Assembly (NCBI GenBank): GCA_025617745.1
Contig: CM046859.1
Location: 29,718,744-29,782,743 of the forward strand
Reading direction: 5' to 3'
DNA length: 64,000 nt
Source of the DNA: Heliocidaris erythrogramma
Taxonomy: Eukaryota > Echinodermata > Echinoidea > Camarodonta > Echinometridae
In this document: in pieces, positions 13,801-22,709 of the stretch
Layout: the number at the start of each line of letters is the position of its first letter
Position numbering within the stretch: the stretch's first letter is position 1
Made by a program: the position numbers and the translations under genes
The notes under the pieces: model-generated
Databases searched by the model: none
Told to the model about the DNA's origin: nothing
The model's input: only the letters and a program-made list of their open reading frames with translations

Positions 13801-16800
13801 GTCATTTTTTGGTCAACATCAGTGTGACATAGTTTGCTCCCTGGAAAACTTTTTATGCACTATTCTAGTCTTAAAAACCCAACAAGGAGTTCAACTAGCA
13901 ATGTTACCATTGAAACTTCAAAAGGGGTTAATTATTGTACATTGAAATGAGGACCATCTTATTCAATTATTTCATTGAGCAGATGGTGCGAATGAGAAGA
14001 AGGCTGATGACAAGCCAAAGCAGATTCCACTCAAGCTGATAGGATCTGAGAACATCATTAACTCTTCCAAGCTACTCCACATGCTGGAAACAAGGTAAAT
14101 GGAACATACTTTAAAGCTAATCTTGAGTTCTCGTAATGGTATTCTATAACAAAAGGCCCAACACATTTACCATTTACCCTACCCCTACATATATTGAATC
14201 AAACCACATTTAAGTTGTATGGGACAAGTCCAAATGCTCCAAATCTGAATGACAATGCTGTGCCAATACTACATTTCCCCACATCACTGCAGATACAACA
14301 TACTAATTGTGGAGCGTACCACTGCGTCCCATTGCAACTCCCCCGTGCTCCGACCCGCCTACGCTGATCTCATTCTTGATGAGAGGACTGGCATCATCAT
14401 CGTAGGATTGGAAAGCTTACTGAGAGAAGGAGCCGTAGAACCGTTAGTTCTTCGCATCACGATGCTTTCACAGCAGTTTTGCACGCTGTGGGTGATATTG
14501 GAGGGAAATGGACAAAGTAACAGGTATTATGCTTTCAATAACTGATTTTGACTGGTTTTGCTTGGTCATCTACGGTCAAATTTCTAAAAATGTTTTATAG
14601 CTATGCAGATTATGATCATTTCCTGTTTTAATAAAGAAGGAAAAACTTATTCAGTCTTTAAAACTTCAAGTCAGCTATTAACACGTAGATCAGCTATAGA
14701 TTGACGATTCGTAACTCTTTCATGAAACATACTCTACTAAATACAAACAAAGTGAAAGAAAATCAGAACAGACCACCTGAAAATCTAAGAATTTCTACTA
14801 TTATAATAATAATATGAATTGTTTACCATGGGTAGCCTCATCAGTATTATATACCGTTTTCCCTGAGGGCCCTGGATTGATCCTCCTCTTGTTTTAAAGT
14901 TTTCCCTTCTTGCCCTTTGACAGATATGCTCTTGGTGGTCATGTGGTAGTAAACACATGCAAGCTACAATCAGCTCTATCACAGTTCACAGCTAAGTCAC
15001 ATGACTTTGAAGTGAAGGTAATTTAACATAATGCACTTTCCTGTTGTTGGATACTATTGATAAAATTGGTTATGTACAATGTGTAAAATGTATGTATATT
15101 CTATAATGCTTGTAAAACATACCGTATACTGCATGGTTATTAAGGGAACTATTGGTTTAATGTTGAAGTATCTCACACTACTATTTGTGAGTTAGGAAAA
15201 TTATGCCAAAATAAAAATTCACTGGAATGACAAAACTATTTCTGGCTTATTATTCATTGAAGTGCATTTACCACTAAGATCCTGCATGACTGCAGACCTA
15301 AAATAATACCCCCCCCAAAAAAAAAACAACAACAACAAAACAAAACATGCTGTACCTGTCATGGTTTTGTAATGTATTCAACTCCTGCTAACTGTGCTAT
15401 CCATTCTGTTCATGGTCCATGTAGTTGATGTACTCTAATGACAGTATCAGTACAGCCTCTACCATCGACCTGATCAGTGATGTAGCTAGGAAGGCATCAG
15501 CAGCAGTATGGCATTGTGATGACTGGCTGACAAGACCCTGGCTAACTGACAGACTTAGCAAGGTTCGTGACATATCTTTTCAAATCAATTCAATTATGTT
15601 CTCAGCAAGGAATATGAAAAAGAATTTATATCAGTTAAAAGTAATTCTTAATCTTTAATCTTAAAACGTGATCTTGAATAAGACAAATCAAGAAGTTCAG
15701 TCACTTTGATAACGAGGCAAAGCGTCAGGTTTCTTCCTTTCTGACAAAGGCTATCTGCTAGGTTGCTGTTGTGCATGACATTTTTCCCTCTACATTTCAC
15801 ACTGTGCAATGGTGTTGTATGCCTGTCAAGAGTCTTAACATTTACAACTTATTGCAAAATTGCATTGATTTCTTCTACCTAAATAGCAATCCTTCATCAT
15901 TCTCTCATACAGATCTTTTATTAGCTTTTTAAATTTTTCTTTCAGCATGAAAAATTTTTGACTGGTTTTCCATGTGTGAACTCCTTCAGTGCCCAAGTCA
16001 TGCTTACTGCTGCCCCTCTACCAATGCTGCTGTCAGCTCCGCTCACATATCTCACAACGCTCTGTCCATGGATTCCAAAAAGAATCATCTTGGTAAGATG
16101 CTCTTGATTATGATCAAAGACCATCCATCTCTTGAAATACAAGAGCAGTATGAAGCAGCAGTAGTATTATAAGAATTCTGTTTAAGAAACGATTTACTGT
16201 TCATAGAATTTGCTATTTATTTCAGGGGGGAAGGTGCCAAAATCACTGCATACTATCTTAACATGCTATATATTGCTATTATCAAATTATCAAGATACTT
16301 GTCTCTCGTCTCCATAAACAATGTAATGTGATCTTATAATCTTGAAATATGCCATTTACTTTTGGTATGCTGCACTGCCTCTAAAATAGAATTGTATGGA
16401 TCAGAGTACACGTAATATTGATTAAAAAATTGTAACAGGAGGAATTTAAATGCCGACATTCTTTTTAGTGCCAGTATTGCCAATCTGTTTCTCTGTTTTG
16501 GGGTGTGAAATATTTTGCAAGTCTATTTTTTTTTAATTTCATAGTGACATTGTATAAATTTTTATTTTTTAAATCTCTGAGTCTGGAAGTAGTTTTGTTA
16601 TGAAAAAAAGTAAACTACATTACCAGTATGTAGATGAAATCTCTTCATTTTGTCCACTTGTCCTTAGAATTTCTACAAACTTGTCCATGATGAGAGTCCT
16701 CTTTGCGACCGCCCTTCAAAATTCGGCATGGCACAGAGGAGAGAAGAGTTGATGTCTGACCAAGCCGAGTCCATCCTGCAGGAGAGGTCTGACACCGATC

Positions 16801-19414
16801 AAGGGAACTGGAGAGCCATGGTAGATGAAGGGCTAGGGGCAACAGGAGGTAGAGGAACGAGCCATGGTCGGGAAGATGGATTGGACATAGGATCGTCCAC
16901 CTTGCATGGGAGAACAGATAGGTGGAGCATGCTGCAGAGTGAACGTGATAGCAGAAGTCAAGATGGGCTGAGGCAGTTGCATCAGGATATTCCTGTTACA
17001 GTCAAATCTGAACCAGTGGACGATTCTCCGGTTTATGACCTTGCCGACAGTGAGCTACTTCCTCAAGGACATTACATTCCTGATGATCTGAAGACACCTA
17101 TGGAACTTATTGCATCCAGTGACTCTATCAGAGATGACCTACTCTGCTTATCAAGGTATCATTTAGAGAAGTTTGATGCAGAAGATGCCATGGCTTCAGA
17201 TGTGGATCTTCATTCTACAAGAGATGTCTTACACCAGTTTGACCCCAAGGGTAGATCAGGTCGAAGTGACCTCCCCAGCCTACTCTCATATTCATCAGGA
17301 GCAAAGCCTTGTAACATCATAATGCCTGCACGAGACTGGACCATGGATAAAACATCACAACAGGGCCAACAGTCTGGCATAAAGACCAGTGCCAGACATT
17401 CCTACTCTAGCCTGGGAGAATCTGGTCTCCCAAGTCAGCATCAAGATATTAGGTGTCAGGAATGGGATTTGGAGCGGGCTTTGACCAACAAACAAGTGCA
17501 AAGTGACTACTTTCATAAGGGACAGATCCAGTTCTCTGGTCAATCAGCCAGTGTGCCAGCACAAAGAAGTAAGTTCTCCACCTTGAAACATATAATAAAC
17601 GTACAACAGATGTTTTCTCTCTTTCACGTATGTGAGGGAAATGCAGAAGAGCTTCAGGATGAAAGATATTTGCACGTTACTTTATGAATATCAGTATGAC
17701 AAATCATGCATGCTTTACAAATGGCTCTGAAGAATGGCATAATGAGGGTTTTAGTATTGCATTTCTTATTCATTATTATTCATCTATTCTAATTATTACG
17801 AGACTATAATAAGGTTCAGTGCGTCATTTTCAGTGCTGTCCTTAAATTTTGTCGTACCAGTCTTTTTACATATTGCTCTATTTATTGATCTCATATAAAT
17901 TACAAGATCACATGAAATGGATCCTTTTCCTAATCTCAAAAAAGGAGCTCAAAGGAAGTACATAGGCATAGCACAGCCCTGCCCACGGGCCACTACAGGT
18001 AATGCGGTGCAGAAGACCATTTCCAGGAGTTCTTCTAGCAACATGACTTCAAGGAGTGGTGAATTTGGTACACTGGCAACATCAGGCCTACCTGCGAGAA
18101 GAGAATCTTCTTCAAGTCAGAACCAGAATCAGGTATGAATATAAAATGGCCAAGGGCTTATAGAGCTCCCACCAAAACAAAACGCAGTTTTACTCCATTA
18201 CGTTTACTGTACCTTACATCATACATGGTAGATGTACATGCACTGCACATCAGCAGTTTGATTATATACTAGATGGTATCCTGTGCTTTAATTGAAGGGG
18301 AAGAAAATTAATTAACTGTAATTCCAGCAATAGAAAATGCATTCTTCATGATTAAAAACAAGTATTTTTGATCATAGTGGCATCTCACAGTGGAACATCT
18401 TTTATGGTCATTAACTCATCTACTGATTTGCTCTCCTTTGTAATCACTGACCTATCTTCTGTCATGTTTCTGTTCCTCTTCCACCTTCCAGAGTATTATG
18501 TATACCACATAGAATGACATACATTTGTTACGTAATGTCATCTTACTTGATTACATAGGGGTACTTTCCAGGGCAAAGGCATCCCCAGGAATATCCCAGT
18601 CAGCAAGAGCAGCAGCGTCAAAGAGAACAGACTCTACACAGCAGCAGGGATGATTACTGGGGTGGTGGAAGAGATGCAGTGATGCTCCCAACACCAAGGT
18701 GGCTGCAGGGACAAGCCTCCTCATACCAGTACCAAAGAGGTGATGCCTTCCCCGATACCGGTGAGTGTACGCTATGTAGTTCAGTGCAGAGCAGTGTTTT
18801 AGTCAAAACCTAGGCCTTGTCTTATCAACAGTTGCAATCGATTCAAAATTAATTGTAACTCAACTCAAATATCAAATGGAACTTGGCACATATGGGATAG
18901 GCAATTGTAACGTTGCTATGATTTTATTCTGAAGCGATAGCAAGTCTTTATAAGAGCAGACACTTGGGTACTGAGACTAGGAGGAAAACTTAGGATTTCA
19001 ATCATTTGGCAAGAGATCTCACAGTCTGGAAAGACTCTGGATCTAAGGCTATAGAATTTTTGTAAGTTCCACCATGTGCACAGATTCACATTAGCAGAGG
19101 GCGACATCTTTCAATATACATGTAGAAAAAAAAATCAATATAATGTTCCAAATATTTAATTGAATTTGAGTGTTATTTCTGTTTTATGTAGAAAGAAATC
19201 TTAATCATAGCCCAACCATTATATGGTAGACATTCATAAATCAATAGAATATTTGTCTCAGCTCTGGTAATAACACTGTTTCTTTTGCAATGCCATAGGT
19301 AAATTGAGCTGCATGGAGGATTTCTACTCTGATGGCCCCACCAAGAGAAGACGACTGACCTATGAGAGAGTGCCAGGGTCTAAAGGAGGACAAACAAAGC
19401 TTGCTTTCAGATAG
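566..19414 (+). CDS. SHOC1: SHOC1 (shortage in chiasmata 1, ZIP2-like) gene, 26 exons, 5' end outside window
   Basis: Exons by splice sites and continuous phase: 566-689, 1263-1441, 2443-2608, 3525-3744, 3894-4032, 4790-4897, 5899-6046, 6464-6564, 7414-7671, 8224-8384, 8857-9079, 9465-9602, 10132-10299, 11320-11463, 11916-12067, 12547-12619, 12922-13191, 13983-14094, 14293-14523, 14924-15017, 15425-15562, 15946-16092, 16668-17568, 17945-18132, 18559-18760, 19299-19414 (TAG). Joined length 4,901 nt leaves 1,632 sense codons with no in-frame stop. SHOC1 belongs to the XPF-like family; with SPO16 it binds branched DNA and promotes crossovers at meiotic prophase. The XPF-like nuclease fold, the helix-hairpin-helix segment and the C-terminal [17 protein letters not shown] block support the assignment. 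The initiator ATG and first exons lie left of position 1. The start of exon 24 is the least certain boundary, because several in-phase AGs are available. Confidence 0.9.
1790..2442 (+). repeat. Intronic tandem duplication with insertion
   Basis: Positions 2,048-2,200 and 2,274-2,430 are ~95% identical copies 226 bp apart, reaching almost to the exon-3 acceptor at 2,441-2,442. The matching upstream edge of the first copy is displaced to 1,741-1,793 by about 236 bp of extra DNA rich in CGCGAATT-like words (1,794-2,040). This looks like a tandem duplication followed by insertion into, or deletion from, one copy. Confidence 0.75.
2662..3113. mobile_element. TTAA-flanked inverted-repeat element, 452 bp
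   Basis: The left end TTAAAGACCTCAGCCTGACC at 2,662 is mirrored by GGTCAGGCTGAGGTCTTTAA ending at 3,113. TTAA sits on both outer edges, as expected for a TTAA target duplication (piggyBac- or Kolobok-type). No transposase frame is visible, so it is non-autonomous. It sits 53 bp after the exon-3 donor of SHOC1. Confidence 0.7.
3191..3292. mobile_element. MITE, GGGGAGCGTTTCATCAAGC family (copy 1)
   Basis: A 102-bp element with about 35-bp inverted ends (GGGGAGCGTTTCATCAAGCG and its complement ending at 3,292). It is the shortest of three copies in the window (others 54,803-54,950 and 59,250-59,391) and lacks most of the shared inner core. Confidence 0.75.
4190..4497 (-). mobile_element. tRNA-derived SINE copy 2
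   Basis: On the minus strand the head reads TGGATCAGTGG (A-box-like) and GGTTCGAATCC (perfect B box, plus 4,431-4,443). The body and a stretch ending AAGCGCTT match copy 1 at 143-420. The head is better preserved than copy 1, so its internal Pol III promoter may be intact. Located in the SHOC1 intron 4,033-4,789. Confidence 0.78.
5899..9602 (+). CDS. SHOC1: SHOC1 exons 7-12 (central acidic/charged region)
   Basis: Exons 5899-6046, 6464-6564, 7414-7671, 8224-8384, 8857-9079 and 9465-9602. The donor of exon 7 is taken as GTATGT at 6047, which makes the TTT codon with the first base of 6464. The region includes a [10 protein letters not shown] block in exon 8857-9079 resembling the short 'D-L-FLMLR' motif of SHOC1 family members. 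The rest is a charged low-complexity linker. The intron 6565-7413 is almost wholly two inverted-repeat transposons, one starting about 11 bp past the donor. Confidence 0.82.
6576..6720. mobile_element. MITE, CCCTGTTTCATAAAACTTG family (copy 1)
   Basis: Inverted ends CCCTGTTTCATAAAACTTG and its complement at 6,700-6,718 flank a core with GCTCTCAACCAATCAGATGC. Related full or partial copies lie at 25,631-25,767, 47,705-47,805 and 51,703-51,855. It begins about 11 bp after the donor of SHOC1 exon 8. Confidence 0.75.
7073..7347. mobile_element. 275-bp foldback element with ~130-bp arms
   Basis: The left arm (from CACTATGAACA near 7,078, through AGACAAAAGAACATCCCTT) is matched in reverse complement by the right arm ending TGTTCATAGTG near 7,342, with only a ~13-bp centre around 7,207. 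Arms differ at a few sites, so it is not recent. It fills the end of the SHOC1 intron 6,565-7,413, about 65 bp before the acceptor. Confidence 0.75.
9171..9334. mobile_element. TA-flanked MITE (Tc1/mariner/pogo-like ends)
   Basis: Ends CAGTCAACCTG and CAGGTTTCACTG are imperfect inverted repeats, each bordered by TA, the target duplication of the Tc1/mariner superfamily. Internal repeats of 'ATAAAGACCACC' occur three times. No coding capacity. It lies in the SHOC1 intron 9,080-9,464. Confidence 0.65.
10132..12619 (+). CDS. SHOC1: SHOC1 exons 13-16 (helicase-like fold, first half)
   Basis: Exons 10132-10299, 11320-11463, 11916-12067 and 12547-12619 code about residues 655-833. They read as alternating helices and strands, for example the hydrophobic strand VLVIIRREY opening exon 12547. 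In XPF/SHOC1 proteins this precedes the nuclease-like domain and corresponds to a degenerate SF2-helicase-like module. No Walker A (GKT/GKS) motif is visible, in keeping with an inactive helicase fold. All junctions are GT..AG. Confidence 0.85.
10795..10890 (-). mobile_element. 5'-truncated LINE tail (minus)
   Basis: On the minus strand the segment ends ...GAATCTGAATAAAATCAAATCAAAT, the (CAAAT)n-type 3' terminus also seen on the larger LINE at 45,875-45,896. The body is too short to classify further. Confidence 0.45.
12922..15017 (+). CDS. SHOC1: SHOC1 exons 17-20 (XPF-like nuclease domain, catalytic residues absent)
   Basis: Exons 12922-13191, 13983-14094, 14293-14523 and 14924-15017 (about residues 834-1069). 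Visible blocks are [24 protein letters not shown] in two pieces either side of ESF, then [12 protein letters not shown], then [14 protein letters not shown], then a strand LWVILEG and [15 protein letters not shown]. By eye the ADLIL..GIIIV segment lines up with the GDY..ERK..D stretch of XPF, but no ERKxxxD motif is present at that place. This fits the known degenerate nuclease of SHOC1/ZIP2, which would bind DNA rather than cut it. Confidence 0.88.
13598..13682 (+). repeat. AT-rich 12-bp minisatellite
   Basis: About seven imperfect copies of a 12-bp unit close to AATGTAATGTAA, in the SHOC1 intron between 13,191 and 13,983. The rest of this 790-bp intron shows no clear element. Confidence 0.8.
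15425..16092 (+). CDS. SHOC1: SHOC1 exons 21-22 (helix-hairpin-helix region)
   Basis: Exons 15425-15562 and 15946-16092, both phase 0, code about residues 1070-1164. The second carries [20 protein letters not shown] followed by [17 protein letters not shown], which has the hairpin (G-x-N/V-x-x-x-A) and leucine spacing of the tandem HhH domain found after the nuclease-like domain in XPF and SHOC1. This domain would contribute DNA binding and pairing with the SPO16 partner. Confidence 0.88.
16668..17568 (+). CDS. SHOC1: SHOC1 exon 23 (901-nt disordered C-terminal exon)
   Basis: The largest exon runs from the AG at 16666-16667 to the GTAAGT at 17569. It first completes the HhH segment ([12 protein letters not shown]...) and then codes about 280 residues rich in Ser, Asp, Gln and Arg with no recognisable fold. 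There is a short acidic stretch with a sumoylation-like VKSEP near 17,001-17,015 (inference from the VKxE pattern). Length and low complexity match the poorly conserved C-terminal tail of the family. Confidence 0.85.
17945..19414 (+). CDS. SHOC1: SHOC1 exons 24-26 and stop
   Basis: Exons 17945-18132, 18559-18760 (Gln-rich, [13 protein letters not shown]) and 19299-19414. The last exon reads [13 protein letters not shown] and ends GQTKLAFR-stop; this basic block plus terminal GQTxL is the best-conserved piece of the SHOC1 tail as I know the family. The start of exon 24 at 17945 follows TTTTCCTAATCTCAAAAAAG; 17948, 17966 or 17972 would also keep phase. Confidence 0.82.
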
Positions 19415-20339
19415 ATTTAGGACAAAGTCAGATCATTACAGCTGGCAAGATCACTTTGATATTATAACCCTTGCACACCTAATGTACATATTGTACTATA
19501 GCCATTTTACTCATGAGAAAAAACAGTACATGCACATGTTGAAATATTTTTTCCTGGTGAATATTTTCAATTGAAGTTTCATTCCTTTTGAGGAAAAGGT
19601 GAATGAACTGATCTATTTGGACTATTCTGTGGTGACCTTTGACCTTTCAGAAGTAAATGAACTATGGTAATACTAAAAGGTTTGTTGATGGATTAGCTCA
19701 CTCACATTTGTATCAGGAGGATTGAATATGTTCCTCAGCTATTTGAGCCTATAATTGTCAAAGTGCTTTGCAGATATATAATAGAAACCTAATCTAGAAT
19801 CCTAAGATTCACTCTCAATGATAATGTAAATGTAATATTTGTAAATACCCAGTAAACATCATCCGGCCTTCACTGCAGCCATTTTCTTGAATTTATCTCG
19901 CAGCTCACTAAACCACATTCCGATGAATATCAACTTTACAATTGATAAGAAATCAATTTGTTTCATTTTTCTTCTATTCCGTATCAAGAGATGCCATTGT
20001 TACTCTGGTACAACATTAGCTAATAACTGGAACATCGATTGAATTTGCATTACTGTGGCTGCTTTAGTATCGTCTGATTGAATGTAAATTATCTATCTGT
20101 AATGTACTCTTATTGATAATAATTGTTATTGTCTGGCACCACTGGCCAGAATACTTTTACATTACACTGTTTGGGCACTTACTGTTAATAGTGACGACTG
20201 CTGAAATACACTTTTATTTCAATGCATTATCTTGTTTGAATTTCGTCTTATGTTCGCGACCTACATGTACATGTGCAGTACATTTTCCTTATTTGTCTCC
20301 TTTATCCTCCTTCACTTCTTATTTCTCTCTCCGATTACG

Positions 20340-20492
20340 TAGTGGAAACGTGCTATAACGAGGACCTAGGGACCATGAAAATTACCTTGTTATAAAAGAC
20401 AAAAGAACAGAAAGACCTGGGACAAGCAAAATTACTTTGTTATATCAGGAATCTTGTTACATCAGAGCTCTTTATATCCGAGTTTCCACTGT
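20340..20492. mobile_element. MITE with AGTGGAAAC ends
   Basis: The left end AGTGGAAACGTGCTATAACG and the right end TATATCCGAGTTTCCACTGT are inverted to each other with mismatches. The ends resemble those of the element at 23,945-24,118 (CAGTGGAACCCCGTTATAA), suggesting one pogo/Tigger-like family. Confidence 0.55.
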
Positions 20493-21022
20493 TGTTCAGT
20501 GAAATGTGATTGGCATGTAAAATTGCAGGTTTTTGACAGACAGAATCTTAGTGATAAACAATAGTCTTTAAGTTATCTGGGCTCTCTAGTCAGGGCAGGC
20601 ATGCACCTGCAGTATTCTTTGAACACCAGTGCATCAAGCATGGCAAGATCTATTTGTTCCCTTGTTAAAAAGCTGTGGTTTTACATGCCACTTCATTTCT
20701 CATATCTATGTTTCTTTCTTTTATGGTCTCACTCTCTCTTTCTGAATTTTCACTGTACTGTATATACTGTATACACCATATGTTTTGCGGGGGATTTATT
20801 TTCGCGAGTCGCAAATTTAACAACACACTAAAGTATTGCCAAACTTCATACACAGTATATGTGCGTTTGGGGCCGGCCAGCTGTACTACAAGTACATGTA
20901 CTGGTACTGTATCCGATTGATCCTAGCACTGGTTTAGTAGTAGCGCAGCATGGCTGTATGCATGCAGACTGTGTAGAAGCTTACTAAACTCACCACATCA
21001 CTTTGCAAAAGTGCATCATCAT

Positions 21023-21214
21023 TGTGTGTAGATTTCAGAATTTCCCGCCCGCTAATTTAACCACTTGCGAAATAGTCTGGTTATTCCAATTCGCAAAAAA
21101 ATTTTGTCCGCGGAATATGTGTGTAGATTTCAGAATTTCCCGCTCGCAAATTTAACCACTTACGAAATAGTCTGGTTATTCCAATTCGCAAAAAAAATTT
21201 GTCCGCGGAATATA
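21023..21214 (+). repeat. 95-bp tandem duplication
   Basis: Two adjacent copies (21,023-21,117 and 21,118-21,214), each with TAGATTTCAGAATTTCCCGC, TAGTCTGGTTATTCCAATTC and GTCCGCGGAATAT, differ at only a few bases, so the duplication is recent. Confidence 0.85.
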
Positions 21215-21534
21215 CGACATATACAGTATTTGATCACCCTTCAGTCACACAGGTTCTTCGTGCATTTAGTTGAAACCTTGAGTGATTGCTCCATCTCAAT
21301 TAGTCACAGACAGTGGTTAGAGTAGTAGATGACCCTACATATGGCTTTATAGAACTGAAGCTCGTAACAGGTATTACATGTATTACTGACAACCAGAAAC
21401 TATTCAACCTATTTTTACGCCTACTGTTTAATTCTGATGCATCAGGAAATTTGGAAAGAGAAAATTACAAGTAATTAGCATGTGATACAAGAATGTCAAT
21501 ACATGTACATGAGTCCTTTGCTTCAATCTATAAC

Positions 21535-21540
21535 AATAAA
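21535..21540 (+). promoter_or_regulatory. Candidate SHOC1 poly(A) signal
   Basis: First AATAAA on the plus strand after the SHOC1 stop (2.1 kb downstream). That distance is long, so a non-canonical nearer signal is possible. Confidence 0.25.
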
Positions 21541-21630
21541 CACAGATATGATAATACTGAGGATTGGATTCAAGGGACAACGACAAAATCAAGTCCTGGT
21601 ACTCGCTGAAAATTTGCTTTCCTTCAGTAA

Positions 21631-21636
21631 TTTATT
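21631..21636 (-). promoter_or_regulatory. Candidate SREK1 poly(A) signal
   Basis: TTTATT on plus, i.e. AATAAA on minus; first canonical hexamer about 740 nt after the SREK1 stop. With the plus-strand hexamer at 21,535 it would make the two transcripts end nearly back to back. Confidence 0.35.
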
Positions 21637-22372
21637 GATTTGAACCAAAATGCATAATTATGTGTGGAAAGAACAAAATCAAATGACAAAAATAATTACG
21701 CAGATACCTATCTCTACACCTAGTACTACCGACATTTAAAAGATCATAATTACATGGAGACTGCAGGATTTAAACCACTGTGAATAAAAAACAAATTGAA
21801 AATATATGTATGGTTATTCCAGCTAGTGGATGGGTGTGGTTAAGTTGTTTTTTCCTTAGCAAAATGTGAAGTTCTAGCTAATGTTCTCTCTTTTACCTCT
21901 ACACGGTCCTAAAATTTGTTTCAGGCATCACAAAATAAGTCACTACTACAAAAGCATCCTCTGTTACTAATGCAAGCCTCATATTACGGATTTCTCGTAT
22001 TCCATGTTGTAAATGAAAGTGACTGTTCCAATACAAGTAGCATCATGTTACCTGAAATACATAGCATATGCATTTGCAAGCCTGGGAGCCTTAAAATAAA
22101 GGATGATGCAGAATTTTTCTTTCAACATATTGCCACCCATTCCATCAACTCTCCTTTTCCTCTAGGTATTAAATAGACTAGTGCAAAAGACTTAACTACT
22201 TCACCACATTTTACCTCCCTTCTAAAAATTTCCCCTTTTTCTAATTATCAAAAATATTTTTTAACCACCTACAAGTTGAAACCAGACATAAATTATATTC
22301 TTCACTTTATACCCTCAACATTAACTTTAACACCACAAGAAATTGACCTTTTCATCAAAAGTCATTGACTTC

Positions 22373-22709
22373 TCAATCGGAGTCCATGTCCATGTCTACG
22401 TTTTGTATGTCTGCATCCCCTTCCCCATCGAACCCTTTCCCCTTGCCCTCCCCTCCTGCACCGCCCTCACCCTCCTCCTTGTCACTCAAGAAGCCCTTCT
22501 CTTCCTCGTCGTAATCCCGCTTCACCTTGGAGGACTTGCCACTCTTGGAGGACTCCTCATCCTTGCTCTTCCTCTCTGTAGACCTGTCACGCTCCTTGTC
22601 CTTCTCTTTCTCCTTCTCCTTCTCCTTGTCTTTGTCCTTCTTGTGCTTGCGGCTGCTACTGCTGCGCTCCTTGCTGCGGCTGCGTCGGTTCTTCTTTTCT
22701 TTCTTGTGC
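22373..22709 (-). CDS. SREK1: SREK1 exon 10: Lys/Glu tract and acidic C-terminus
   Basis: Opens HKKEKKNRRSRSKERSSSSR, continues with alternating KDKEKEKEKEKDKERDR, then VKRDYDEEEKGFLSDKEEG and ends DMDMDSD with TGA at 22,373-22,375. The RDYDEEE..G..SDKE and terminal DMDM..SD patterns are those I associate with SRSF11. The KEKE tract probably forms a single charged helix. Confidence 0.93.

Larger units (their letters stand above)
19415..22372. other. SHOC1-SREK1 convergent intergenic/3'-UTR space
   Basis: About 3 kb between two facing stop codons, without a supported coding region. It holds a MITE at about 20,340-20,492 (GTGGAAAC..GTTTCCAC ends), a 95-bp tandem duplication at 21,023-21,214 and facing AATAAA hexamers at 21,535 (plus) and 21,636 (minus). 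Much of it is probably untranslated tail of one or both genes. Confidence 0.6.
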
